NCBI GenBank assembly: GCA_009786445.1
Contig: WQTE01000012.1
Coordinates: 1-40,693, forward strand
Source of the DNA: Oscillospiraceae bacterium
GTDB lineage: Bacteria; Bacillota; Clostridia; Oscillospirales; Oscillospiraceae
DNA: 40,693 bases
Direction of reading: 5' to 3'
Shown piece after piece: positions 29,228 to 38,264 of the stretch; within the stretch, counting starts at the first letter, position 1, and each line of letters starts with the position of its first letter. Position numbers and translations under genes: made by a program. The notes below the pieces were generated by a model. It was given only the letters and a program-made list of their open reading frames with translations, was not told the origin of the DNA and searched no databases.

Positions 29228-31093
29228 TTATCTGTGGGAACTGCGGCTTGACCTGAAAATTCCAAAAAAAGCTTTTGGAATTCGATAAAAGAAACGGGCA
29301 ACGACATATATCCCGGGATACCGCCTGAGTCTTTTAACAACGCCTAGCAAAATCCTTCTCCAAAGCGACATACTCAAAAGAGTTTGCACATGAGCGTATA
29401 AATAACTCAGCGATGTAATCTCAGCATCTGCAAAATCATCAGTCATGACCCATGCGGAGTAGTATCCTTCACTCTGTGCTGCAAAAGTATAAATCCGCTC
29501 AAAAGCATGACCCAAAGACCCATCCACAGGCATTGGCTCGTCAGGAAAATCGGAATAATCCCACTCATGAGCAGCCATTTTTTTCAGAGCTTTAGTCCGA
29601 AACCAGAACATACCGCCGGTAGGGAAGACAGGGTCAGCTTCATCGGAAATAGGGACATCTATGCCGAGCTTTTCTGCAAGGTCCAGAGTGTTTTGATAGT
29701 TTAGACCCCACATGTTGGTGATGTTGTATCGATATAGCCCATGGATGACCGGTGGGGGAAAAAGCATTCCGAGCCGAGGGTTATTTTCAAACAATGATAG
29801 CAAGTTAGCCACATACTCAGGGCTTGCAAGGGTATTTTCAAAACACCTCTGAGCAAAACCTCTACCTATGGTGAGGGGCTTGTCCTGAGCGGATTTTTTG
29901 TTGTGCACAAAGCAGACGTAGTCATAATTTGTAATATATAGCCGCAAAGCGACCCACAGGGCAGCAACGTCGCGCCCTTTGTGTGTTTTTGGCAAGGTCA
30001 CAACTTTCAAATTGCGGCACGGCAAGTTCCTATAGGCTGTTAAAATGCGCTCGTTCATGCTTTCTGAGAGCGTGGTGACAAAGACATCGGTATCAGGCGT
30101 TACGGAGTGAAGGTAATTTTCGCAAAACTCAATCTGGTCCTCGTAAGTGATGTGAGCAAAAACAGCGGAATTAGGTGAGGAAGGGGGAGACAAGAGAACC
30201 GTCCCCCTGTCTTTTGGAAGTATATAATTGAGGTGAAGCGCATCCTTGATAGAGCGCAGGCTGACAGTCCGAAGCAAATTATCCCAAATCAGATTTACGT
30301 CATAGTCTGTGTGTCTTTGAATATAGTCAAAAGCTTTTTTTGTGCCATCGCCGAGAGTAGCTCTGTGCAGAACACCGTAGTCCTCGGAAAAGCATTTTCG
30401 CTTAATAATAGGGCACTTATAGTCCCGTATCAGCTCAAAAGGCATCATGAGCACAAGAGAAGTATCGGCATAATCGCGCAGCTCACCATCTGTACTTACA
30501 TAGACATCCCAAGAAAACCCGAGGTCAGCATAATACTTTGTGAGTCCGGTTTCATGCAGAGACACTGTCTCATCCCATGACCGAAAATCCCTGAGATTCT
30601 CCCAATATTTCCTAAAGCCTTGGTGTGCAAGCAGTTTTTTTGACAGCACATAAAAATAAGACTGGATATGCTCATAATAGAGCTTATTTTTTGTTATGCC
30701 GCTCTTGTCCTCGGTTTCAGCATGTTTGATAATCCCCCAAAAATCTACGTTTCTGCCGTCCATTTCCTCAAACATATCGGTAAAGGGATAGAGCGGACCG
30801 TAGACAGAATCGTTGGCTAAAATCAGCTCATCATAATCGCTCAGGTGCTCCCAGCCAATATGCTCCATACCCGCACGAAACGCCCAAGCATCATATCCTT
30901 TGTTTTCCCTCACAATAATATCGTCGGTGAGCTTGCCTAGAGATTCACGCCCCACATCGCCAAGTAACCCATTGCAGACAATGATAATCCTTTCGGAAAC
31001 TGTAAGCAACCCACGTATGAGATGCAGCACATACTCGTCTACAATGCCTTTTTTATCATAAAACACAAAAATTGTGGCTCTCTTTTTGCTCAT
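29228..31093 (-). CDS. Rhamnan synthesis protein F (RgpF)-like glycosyltransferase
   Basis: IFVFYDKKGIVDEYVLHLIRGLLTVSERIIIVCNG; RENKGYDAWAFRAGMEHIGWEHLSDYDELILANDSVYGPLYPFTDMFEEM; RDVAALWVAL; VCFVHNKKS. Confidence 0.93.
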   Translation of the reverse strand: MSKKRATIFVFYDKKGIVDEYVLHLIRGLLTVSERIIIVCNGLLGDVGRESLGKLTDDIIVRENKGYDAWAFRAGMEHIGWEHLSDYDELILANDSVYGPLYPFTDMFEEMDGRNVDFWGIIKHAETEDKSGITKNKLYYEHIQSYFYVLSKKLLAHQGFRKYWENLRDFRSWDETVSLHETGLTKYYADLGFSWDVYVSTDGELRDYADTSLVLMMPFELIRDYKCPIIKRKCFSEDYGVLHRATLGDGTKKAFDYIQRHTDYDVNLIWDNLLRTVSLRSIKDALHLNYILPKDRGTVLLSPPSSPNSAVFAHITYEDQIEFCENYLHSVTPDTDVFVTTLSESMNERILTAYRNLPCRNLKVVTLPKTHKGRDVAALWVALRLYITNYDYVCFVHNKKSAQDKPLTIGRGFAQRCFENTLASPEYVANLLSLFENNPRLGMLFPPPVIHGLYRYNITNMWGLNYQNTLDLAEKLGIDVPISDEADPVFPTGGMFWFRTKALKKMAAHEWDYSDFPDEPMPVDGSLGHAFERIYTFAAQSEGYYSAWVMTDDFADAEITSLSYLYAHVQTLLSMSLWRRILLGVVKRLRRYPGIYVVARFFYRIPKAFFGIFRSSRSSHR

Positions 31094-31125
31094 TACTCGA
31101 AACTTCCTCTGTGCGTTATAGCCAT

Positions 31126-31154
31126 ATTCTATACAACATACTCTGTGATGTCAA
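31126..31154 (-). promoter_or_regulatory. Promoter for the rgpF-like operon: TTGACA-N17-TAGAAT
   Basis: Plus strand ATTCTA 31126-31131 and TGTCAA 31149-31154. Confidence 0.65.
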
Positions 31155-31162
31155 AAAAATTC

Positions 31163-31191
31163 TTGACAATGTTCAAAAATTAGTGTATAGT
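31163..31191 (+). promoter_or_regulatory. Promoter for the choline unit: TTGACA (31163-31168)-N17-TATAGT (31186-31191)
   Basis: Consensus -35, 5/6 -10, 17-bp spacer; SD GAGAGG about 8 nt before ATG 31230. Confidence 0.8.
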
Positions 31192-31206
31192 CCTAAAAAC
31201 TGAACA
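31170..31206. promoter_or_regulatory. Candidate operator: symmetric dyad TGTTCA-N5-TAG-N9-CTA-N5-TGAACA over the -10 box
   Basis: Read directly: TGTTCA aaaat TAG tgtatagtc CTA aaaac TGAACA, with perfect arm symmetry at the nine positions named. Confidence 0.5.
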
Positions 31207-31229
31207 AACAGTATCGAGAGGAACTATCT

Positions 31230-33032
31230 ATGAAATCGGAAAATTTTGTACTCTTAGCCAGATATTTGATTAAAAAGCCGGAGGCGACTCAGAGAGAACT
31301 TGCCGGAGCAACAAAGCTTTCACTGGGTCTCGTGAACAGCACAATAAAAGAAGGCGTAGTATCCGGGCATTTCGAGCAAAAAGACAGCCGCAAACTTGCA
31401 TTGACAAAAGAAGGCTTAAAAAAACTGGACGAATACAAAGTTAAAAGCGCAATAATCCTCGCCGCAGGATTTGGCTCTCGTTGTGTGCCGCTTACATATG
31501 AAACACCAAAAGGGCTGCTTGAAGTGTACGGACAGCCGATGATAGAGAGACAAATTGAACAAGTTCGCGAAAAAGGAATAACAGAGATAATCATAGTTGT
31601 GGGCTACAAAAAAGAGAGTTTCGATTATCTTATAGACAAATATGGCGTAAAGCTGGTGTTTAATCCCGAATATGCCATAAAAAACAATTTGAGTAGCCTG
31701 CACTGCGCAAAGGAGTGGCTCGACAGCTCGTATGTGCTTATGAGCGATTTTTGGATTGAAGAGAATATCTTCAACCTCTATGAGCCCCGCAGTTGGTATT
31801 CGTCCATATATGCCGACGGAAATACAGGAGAGTGGTGTGTTACTACATCGGCATCTGATAAAATAGAGTCAATCGAGGTCGGAGGGAAGGATTCATGGAC
31901 ACTGATAGGTCCTGCATATTTCTCATCATCGTTTTCAACAAGTTTCAAAAAGTACCTTACAGAATATTTCAGCCGCCCGGGGACAGAAGACTACTATTGG
32001 GAGCATATTATAAAAGAGCAGCAAAAATCATTGCCGATGTATATAAACAGGCAGACAGGAAATGTACACGAATTTGAAAACCTCGAAGAACTCAGGCAAT
32101 TTGACCCATCGTACATTAGCAGTTCAAACAGTAGTATTATGCAGGAAATTGCAAAAATTCTGGGGTGTGAGGAAAGTGAAATTCAAGGAATTAAACCTCT
32201 CAAGGTGGGCATGACGAACCATTCGTTTACGTTTTCTCATGAAGATGTAAAATATATCATGCGGGTGCCGGGTGAGGGGACAAGCCTGATGATAAACAGG
32301 GCAGAGGAGTACGCTGTTTATAAATTAATCACTCCGCTTGGGCTTAGCGACGACATAATACACATAGACCCAAAGACAGGGTATAAAATTACAAGACTCA
32401 TAGAAAATGCACGTGTTTGTGACCCATTTAACTCATCTGATGTAAAAGCGTGTATGAAAAAGCTGAGGGACTTTCACGAGATGAAACTGGAGTGCGACCA
32501 TACCTTTGACATATTTGAGCGTATAGAGCACTACGAGAGCTTATGGCACAGACCCAAATCATATTTCAGAGACTATGAGCAAACAAAAACTAACGTTATG
32601 AAACTCCGTAAATTCATAGAATCCACGCCGAAAGAGTGGGGCTTAACGCATATTGATGCTGTCCCGGACAACTTCCTCTTTGAAGAAACAAGTGAGGGAA
32701 CGAAGATACGCCTCATAGATTGGGAGTACACAGGTATGCAAGACCCACACGTAGATATTGCGATGTTCGCAGTGTACTCAATGTATGACAGAGAACATAT
32801 TGAAGCTCTGATTGACAGTTACTTCGGGGCAGTGGAAGAACACAATAGAACTGTCCTCCTATGTCCTCCTGAGACGAGAAAAAAAATATACGCATACATC
32901 GCAATGTGCGGACTGCTCTGGAGCAACTGGTGTGAATACAAAAGCCACATGGGAGTTGAATTTGGAGAGTACTCTCTCCGGCAATACAGATTTGCAAAAG
33001 ATTACTACAAAGTATTTAATGAAATGGGGTAA
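31230..33032 (+). CDS. Three-domain protein: winged-HTH + phosphocholine cytidylyltransferase (LicC-like) + choline kinase (LicA-like)
   Basis: N-term RYLIKKPEATQRELAGATKLSLGLVNSTIKEGV (HTH); SAIILAAGFGSRCVPLTYETPKGLLEVYGQPMIERQIEQ; YVLMSDFW; choline kinase KVGMTNHSFTF, WGLTHIDAVPDNFLFEE, IRLIDWEYTGMQDPHVDIAMFAVYS. Confidence 0.93.
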   Translation: MKSENFVLLARYLIKKPEATQRELAGATKLSLGLVNSTIKEGVVSGHFEQKDSRKLALTKEGLKKLDEYKVKSAIILAAGFGSRCVPLTYETPKGLLEVYGQPMIERQIEQVREKGITEIIIVVGYKKESFDYLIDKYGVKLVFNPEYAIKNNLSSLHCAKEWLDSSYVLMSDFWIEENIFNLYEPRSWYSSIYADGNTGEWCVTTSASDKIESIEVGGKDSWTLIGPAYFSSSFSTSFKKYLTEYFSRPGTEDYYWEHIIKEQQKSLPMYINRQTGNVHEFENLEELRQFDPSYISSSNSSIMQEIAKILGCEESEIQGIKPLKVGMTNHSFTFSHEDVKYIMRVPGEGTSLMINRAEEYAVYKLITPLGLSDDIIHIDPKTGYKITRLIENARVCDPFNSSDVKACMKKLRDFHEMKLECDHTFDIFERIEHYESLWHRPKSYFRDYEQTKTNVMKLRKFIESTPKEWGLTHIDAVPDNFLFEETSEGTKIRLIDWEYTGMQDPHVDIAMFAVYSMYDREHIEALIDSYFGAVEEHNRTVLLCPPETRKKIYAYIAMCGLLWSNWCEYKSHMGVEFGEYSLRQYRFAKDYYKVFNEMG

Positions 33033-33038
33033 GTAACT

Positions 33039-34559
33039 ATGAAACAAGAAGCAAAAAACAGACGATCTAACATCGACTGGGTGGCGATGATTGTACCGCT
33101 TGCAGGAGTTTTGACCTTGCTGGTGCTATTTCTGACACTACCCGAGCAATCGCTTGAGGTGCTGTCCTCCGTACGCAACTTCCTTGGTGACGACATAGGC
33201 GTATACTACATTTTACTCGGACTGTTCACGCTCATAGCCACAATGTATATGGCATTTTCGAGATTTGGAAAAATAAAACTCGGAAACATAGAAAAGCCGC
33301 AATACAGCTCATTTGCGTGGGGTTCGATGATATTCACAGGCACAATGGCGGCTGATATTATCTTCTTCTCGCTCAGTGAATGGGCTATGTACGCTGCCGA
33401 GCCGCATGTGGAGCAGCTGGGGAACACACAGCTCTGGGCATCGACATTCCCACTGTTTCACTGGGGACCGATAGCGTGGAGCATCTACATAGTGCTTGCC
33501 GTGGCATTTGGGTTTATGCTTCACATCAGAGGCGAGACGAAGCAGAAGTTCTCACAGGCATGTAGGCCATTGCTCGGAGATAAGGTTGACGGACCGCTTG
33601 GTAAACTCATTGATGTCATAGCGATATTCGCACTGATTGCAGGAACGGCGACTACATTCTCACTTGCAACACCGCTCATATCGGCAGCAGTCGCTGATAT
33701 ATTCAACATTGGTGTCACTACCACAATGACGATAATAATACTCTTGCTGACCGCAACGGTTTACACAATAGCGGTGTTATTCGGAATAAAAGGCATAAAA
33801 AAACTTGCAAGCATTTGCGTATACTTTTTCTTTGCGCTACTGTTTTACTTCATGTTCCTCGGCGGTGAAACCAGATATATAATCGAAACAGGAGTATCAT
33901 CAATCGGAAACCTTGCGCAAAACTTTATAGGTCTTGCCACTTGGACAGACCCACTGCGAGAGACAGGCTTTGTGCAGGACTGGACTATCTTCTACTGGGC
34001 ATACTGGATGGCATGGTGCATCGCAACGCCGTTCTTCATAGGCATGATAAGCAAAGGGCGGACAATACGCAATACCGTAATCGGGGCTTACGGCTGGGGA
34101 CTCGCCGGAACATTTACATCCTTTATAATCCTCGGCAATTACGGACTGGCACAGCAAATGCAGCACGGGCTGGACTCAGCAGGTGCGATTGCGGGCGGAG
34201 CTGACATCTCGCAGACAATAATCGGAATCTTCCATACATTGCCGCTTCCAACTGTGGCACTTGTACTACTCGTAATAAACATGGTGATGTTCTATTCGAC
34301 TACTTTTGACGTGCTGACGATAATCGTAGCCGGGTACTCGCAAAAGGAGCTAAAGTCCGACGAAGAGCCGGACAAAAGAATACGCGCATTCTGGGCAATA
34401 CTATTGATTTTGTTACCCATAGGGCTCTTGTTCTCTGAAGGCACGCTGAATAACCTCCAATCAGTAGCAATCATTGCTGCATTCCCGATAGGGATAATCA
34501 TCATCATGATTGTAGCGAGCTTCTTTAAGGATGCAAATAAGTACTTAAAAGGAAAATAG
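33039..34559 (+). CDS. BCCT family (betaine/choline/carnitine) transporter
   Basis: 12-TM-like hydrophobicity; SLSEWAMY; TFPLFHWGPIAWSIY; DWTIFYWAYWMAWCIATPFFIGMISKGRTIRNTVIGAYGWG. Follows the choline kinase fusion by 6 bp. Confidence 0.93.
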   Translation: MKQEAKNRRSNIDWVAMIVPLAGVLTLLVLFLTLPEQSLEVLSSVRNFLGDDIGVYYILLGLFTLIATMYMAFSRFGKIKLGNIEKPQYSSFAWGSMIFTGTMAADIIFFSLSEWAMYAAEPHVEQLGNTQLWASTFPLFHWGPIAWSIYIVLAVAFGFMLHIRGETKQKFSQACRPLLGDKVDGPLGKLIDVIAIFALIAGTATTFSLATPLISAAVADIFNIGVTTTMTIIILLLTATVYTIAVLFGIKGIKKLASICVYFFFALLFYFMFLGGETRYIIETGVSSIGNLAQNFIGLATWTDPLRETGFVQDWTIFYWAYWMAWCIATPFFIGMISKGRTIRNTVIGAYGWGLAGTFTSFIILGNYGLAQQMQHGLDSAGAIAGGADISQTIIGIFHTLPLPTVALVLLVINMVMFYSTTFDVLTIIVAGYSQKELKSDEEPDKRIRAFWAILLILLPIGLLFSEGTLNNLQSVAIIAAFPIGIIIIMIVASFFKDANKYLKGK

Positions 34560-34569
34560 GCGACGGCGA

Positions 34570-36318
34570 CTATTCGTTAGGTATAAACACCCAGTTTTCA
34601 TAATCACCTGCATAGCCGCTGATTTCATAAGTGCCGAGCAGAGACATATAACCACGTATGCCGTAATCCTCGAGCGCCTGCGCCCAACCTGTGAGCCTAT
34701 ACATGGTTCTGGCGGGTGCAGGTGCTCCTTGTAGAATATCGAAAAACGAAAAACCAAGCTGCTCGTGCGGAAGCCCCGCAATTTGCAGTAGGCTCGCTGC
34801 AAAATACCTGTTTGACATCTCGCTGGTCGTATCGGTTACAAGCGCTCCTGAGCCGCCCGCCGGCTTAATAAACAGGCTCACAGTCTCAGGCATACCCAGA
34901 CCGTAATAACCATGGTCGCCGAGCACAATAATCGTGCTGCTGTCGAAAACACCAAGCTCTCGCATATTATCAACAAAGTGACCGAGTATTTCAAAGTTTT
35001 GGGCAATGCCTGAAGTAGGGGAGCCTCTGCCAAACATATGAGCCCCATTTAAGTGTATAAGAGTAAAAACCCTGTCTTCGACATCTGCTGAAAACTCATT
35101 TTGCTTTACAAACTCGAGAAAGAGTTCATCATAAAAGCCCCACAAAGAGGAAGGCTGAACATCGGGCATATCGTATGCAGGTGAAACAAGCTGGTAGCCA
35201 AAACCCATGGTGACGGGGTCAAGGAAAAAGTTTTTCAGCAGATATGGAGATATTCTGCCAAGCGACAAGCGTGCGGTGATAGAAGCGAAGTTCCTTGTGC
35301 TCAGACTAATCCTAAAACCATCCGGCACATCTCTGATGTTGTCCGACCTGCTTTCAAAATCGCTCAGCCCGCCGACAGTGCTCCATCGGTCGAGGTACAG
35401 ATTAGATACAAACCCATGCTCTCTCAGTGTGTCGATAACATTGTGTTTCGCCCAAGCTTCTTCCCAATAATCAGCCAGTGTCTGCCCTTCTGCATAGTAA
35501 ACCTGTGTGAGCATTGATACCATGGAAGGCAGTGTATCGAAGAATTCAGAGACATTATTTTCAAAATGTGTAAACCCGTAGAGATTGTCTTTTAAATGCG
35601 GATACTCAGAAAAGGTCTCCCTCATAAGCCTGACATCCAGTCTATCGAAAACAAACACGATGATATTCTCATCTTCGCTCAGTCTAAGTGCATAATCAAA
35701 AGAAACATACCTGTTTGCCTCGTCCTCCAGTCCGGGCGGTAGCTCTGTAGATGCGGCAGTTGCCACAAGCCCTACAGCCTGCATACCAAAAATGACCAAA
35801 GCGATGAGTGCAATAGCCTTATTAACCTTAAAATTTTTCTTTGCGGCTTTCATGCACACCCAAACTCCAATAGGGAGCAATGCGATTACTGCCCAAATCA
35901 CCAGATTAATAATATTTGCGGGTGTGAATGCGCTATATGAAGGAGAAGCCCCTGCCTCGGCAATCATGCCGCTGTTGAGAAAAAGCGTTTGAACGTAAGC
36001 ACTGAGCAATCCTCCAAGCACACCAAGCAGTAAGATATCCGTGAACCTGTCACCAAGCAAAACTTTAAGTAAAACACAGAGGATAATAAGTGCGATAACC
36101 ATGAGGCTTAAACCAAGCGCAAAGAAAACCAGCATATGAGGCAGAAGTAATCTCCACCCTACCACAAAAACTGTCGGATTGTTTAGATAAATATCGAGCG
36201 GCGTATAAAACAGCATCATAAACGAGCCGGAAAAAGATAGAATAAATATCACTGCAAACTTCTTTGAATCTATACCGGCGTTAACAAAAATTGCACTTAT
36301 ACGTTTGAGTATATTCAT
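34570..36318 (-). CDS. Membrane-anchored alkaline-phosphatase/sulfatase-superfamily protein (LTA synthase-like), copy A
   Basis: N-terminal TM helices; NIIVFVFDRLD, FENNVSEFFDTLPSMVSMLT, LIHLNGAH, IVLGDHGYYG. Confidence 0.8.
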   Translation of the reverse strand: MNILKRISAIFVNAGIDSKKFAVIFILSFSGSFMMLFYTPLDIYLNNPTVFVVGWRLLLPHMLVFFALGLSLMVIALIILCVLLKVLLGDRFTDILLLGVLGGLLSAYVQTLFLNSGMIAEAGASPSYSAFTPANIINLVIWAVIALLPIGVWVCMKAAKKNFKVNKAIALIALVIFGMQAVGLVATAASTELPPGLEDEANRYVSFDYALRLSEDENIIVFVFDRLDVRLMRETFSEYPHLKDNLYGFTHFENNVSEFFDTLPSMVSMLTQVYYAEGQTLADYWEEAWAKHNVIDTLREHGFVSNLYLDRWSTVGGLSDFESRSDNIRDVPDGFRISLSTRNFASITARLSLGRISPYLLKNFFLDPVTMGFGYQLVSPAYDMPDVQPSSLWGFYDELFLEFVKQNEFSADVEDRVFTLIHLNGAHMFGRGSPTSGIAQNFEILGHFVDNMRELGVFDSSTIIVLGDHGYYGLGMPETVSLFIKPAGGSGALVTDTTSEMSNRYFAASLLQIAGLPHEQLGFSFFDILQGAPAPARTMYRLTGWAQALEDYGIRGYMSLLGTYEISGYAGDYENWVFIPNE

Positions 36319-36329
36319 TTCTTACATTC

Positions 36330-38264
36330 CTATTCGACATTTGGGACAAAGACCCAATTGCCGCCATCTCCTGCGTAGCCTCTTATTTCGTAGAAACCAA
36401 GCAGTGTCATATAACCCTGCTCACCATGGGCATTAAATTCTATCCACCAGGGTGAAAGACTGTATTTGATTCTAGTCGGTGCAGTTTGCCCCCCAATAAT
36501 GTCAAAATATGAAATACCCAGATGAGTATGCGGAAGTCCCGCACTATGTAAAAGACTTGCAGCAAAAAACTTATTTGACATCTCGGTATCTCTGTCTGTT
36601 ACAAGCTCACCGCTACCGCCGGGTGGCTTAATAAAGAGGCTCGTGGCAACAGGTGTTTCCCAGGTACGCCTATAATCGTCAACCCAAGTAAGATCCCAAG
36701 CACGACCGTGGTCGCCGACTATAATTATGGTGCTGTCATCGAATACTCCAAGCTCTCTCATATTATCAAAGAAAAGCTCGAGTATTTCAAAGTTTTGAAC
36801 AACGCTGGGGATGTTTGCCACTTCACTAAGCCCCGCATGGGCACCATTTAGATGAATTAACGTAAGCACACTGCTATCAATATCCGCCGTAAACTCATTT
36901 TCTCTAATAAAGTCAAGAAAAAGACCATCGTGATGAGATCCTACACTGGGAAGCTGAAAGTCCGGCATATCAAATGCTCCGTGCGCAAACGTATACAGGT
37001 GATGACCAAAGTCCAGCGTGATGGGAGCCAGAACATAATTTTTCAGCAGATACGGAAACACTCTGCCAAGTGACATACGTGTAATGATGCTGGCAAAACT
37101 ATTTGTGTTGATGCTGACCTGAAAACCGTCCGGCAATTCTCTCAAGTTATCAGTCCTGTGCGAGATATCGTCTAGACTACTGATGGTGCTCCAGTGGTCA
37201 AGGTACAAATTAGTGGTAAAGCCGTGTTCTCTGAGAGTATCGATTACATTATGCCCTTCCCATGCATATTCCCAATACTCGCCAATTGTCATACCTTCTC
37301 TGTAGTACGCCTGTGTAAGCATCGAAACCACAGAGGGAAGTGTGTCAAAAAATTCAGAGACGTTATTTTCATAATGGGTAAACCCGTAGAGAGTGTCTTT
37401 TAGGTAGGGATGCTCCTCAAAAGCTTGCCTCATAAATTTGACATCGAGTTTATCCAAGATAAACACCAAAATGTTTTCTTCCTCGCTAAATCTTAGTGCA
37501 TAGTAAAAAGAGACATATTTAGGCGGTTGGTCCTCAATTCCGCGTGGAAGTTCAGCGGATATGGCAGTTGTTCCCAGCCCCACAATCTGCATACCGGTGA
37601 TGATTGCAGCAATGAAAGCGATAGCCTTTTCAAACATGAAAATCTTCCTTGCTGCTCTCACGGTCACCCAAAGCACAATCGGAAGAAGGGAGGCGATTAG
37701 CCATATCAGAAGATTAACCATGTTGGAAACCGAAAGTGCGCTATAATCGGGCGAAGCCCCGATATCGGTCATAGCAGCGTTAAGAAAAAGTGTTTGCACA
37801 TACGCACTGAGCAACACTCCAAGTATGCCCAGCAAAATAATATCCGATGCAGCATTGTCTTTTAGCAAGGTTTTGAGCAAAATAAAAACAATTGCCGCAA
37901 TAACCAACGCCGCAATGATATATAGGTAAACATAGACGAACATATTAAATGCAAATCTGGCTATGAGGGCAAGCGCAGTGCCGAGAATAAAGACAGATAC
38001 ACCCGGAAGTAGTTTTTTGTGGCAGAGAAGCAAAAGCGTGATAAACAGCAGGATAAAGGTGATAATGAAGAAAACCAGCAAAGGAGGCAGCAGCAGCCTC
38101 CAACTGATTAAAAACACAGCCGGATTATGCAGATAAATGTCGAGCGGGGAGTAAAGCAGCAGCATAAACGGCGCAGCAAAAGACAAGGCAAATATTGCCG
38201 CAAATTTCCATTTAGTAATTCCCGCATCAATGAGTAATGTTTTGATTGGTGTGAATTTTCGCAT
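36330..38264 (-). CDS. Membrane-anchored alkaline-phosphatase/sulfatase-superfamily protein (LTA synthase-like), copy B, with extra TM segment
   Basis: Clear paralogue of copy A along its length (NILVFILDKLDVKFMRQAFEEHPYLKDTLYGFTHYENNVSEFFDTLPSVVSMLTQAYY; LIHLNGAHAG; IIVGDHGRAW). Confidence 0.8.
   Translation of the reverse strand: MRKFTPIKTLLIDAGITKWKFAAIFALSFAAPFMLLLYSPLDIYLHNPAVFLISWRLLLPPLLVFFIITFILLFITLLLLCHKKLLPGVSVFILGTALALIARFAFNMFVYVYLYIIAALVIAAIVFILLKTLLKDNAASDIILLGILGVLLSAYVQTLFLNAAMTDIGASPDYSALSVSNMVNLLIWLIASLLPIVLWVTVRAARKIFMFEKAIAFIAAIITGMQIVGLGTTAISAELPRGIEDQPPKYVSFYYALRFSEEENILVFILDKLDVKFMRQAFEEHPYLKDTLYGFTHYENNVSEFFDTLPSVVSMLTQAYYREGMTIGEYWEYAWEGHNVIDTLREHGFTTNLYLDHWSTISSLDDISHRTDNLRELPDGFQVSINTNSFASIITRMSLGRVFPYLLKNYVLAPITLDFGHHLYTFAHGAFDMPDFQLPSVGSHHDGLFLDFIRENEFTADIDSSVLTLIHLNGAHAGLSEVANIPSVVQNFEILELFFDNMRELGVFDDSTIIIVGDHGRAWDLTWVDDYRRTWETPVATSLFIKPPGGSGELVTDRDTEMSNKFFAASLLHSAGLPHTHLGISYFDIIGGQTAPTRIKYSLSPWWIEFNAHGEQGYMTLLGFYEIRGYAGDGGNWVFVPNVE

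Noticed and set aside
33380-34204. Several plus and minus short ORFs within the BCCT gene
   Set aside because: Alternate-frame ORFs in a GC-richer coding region; the BCCT frame explains the sequence.
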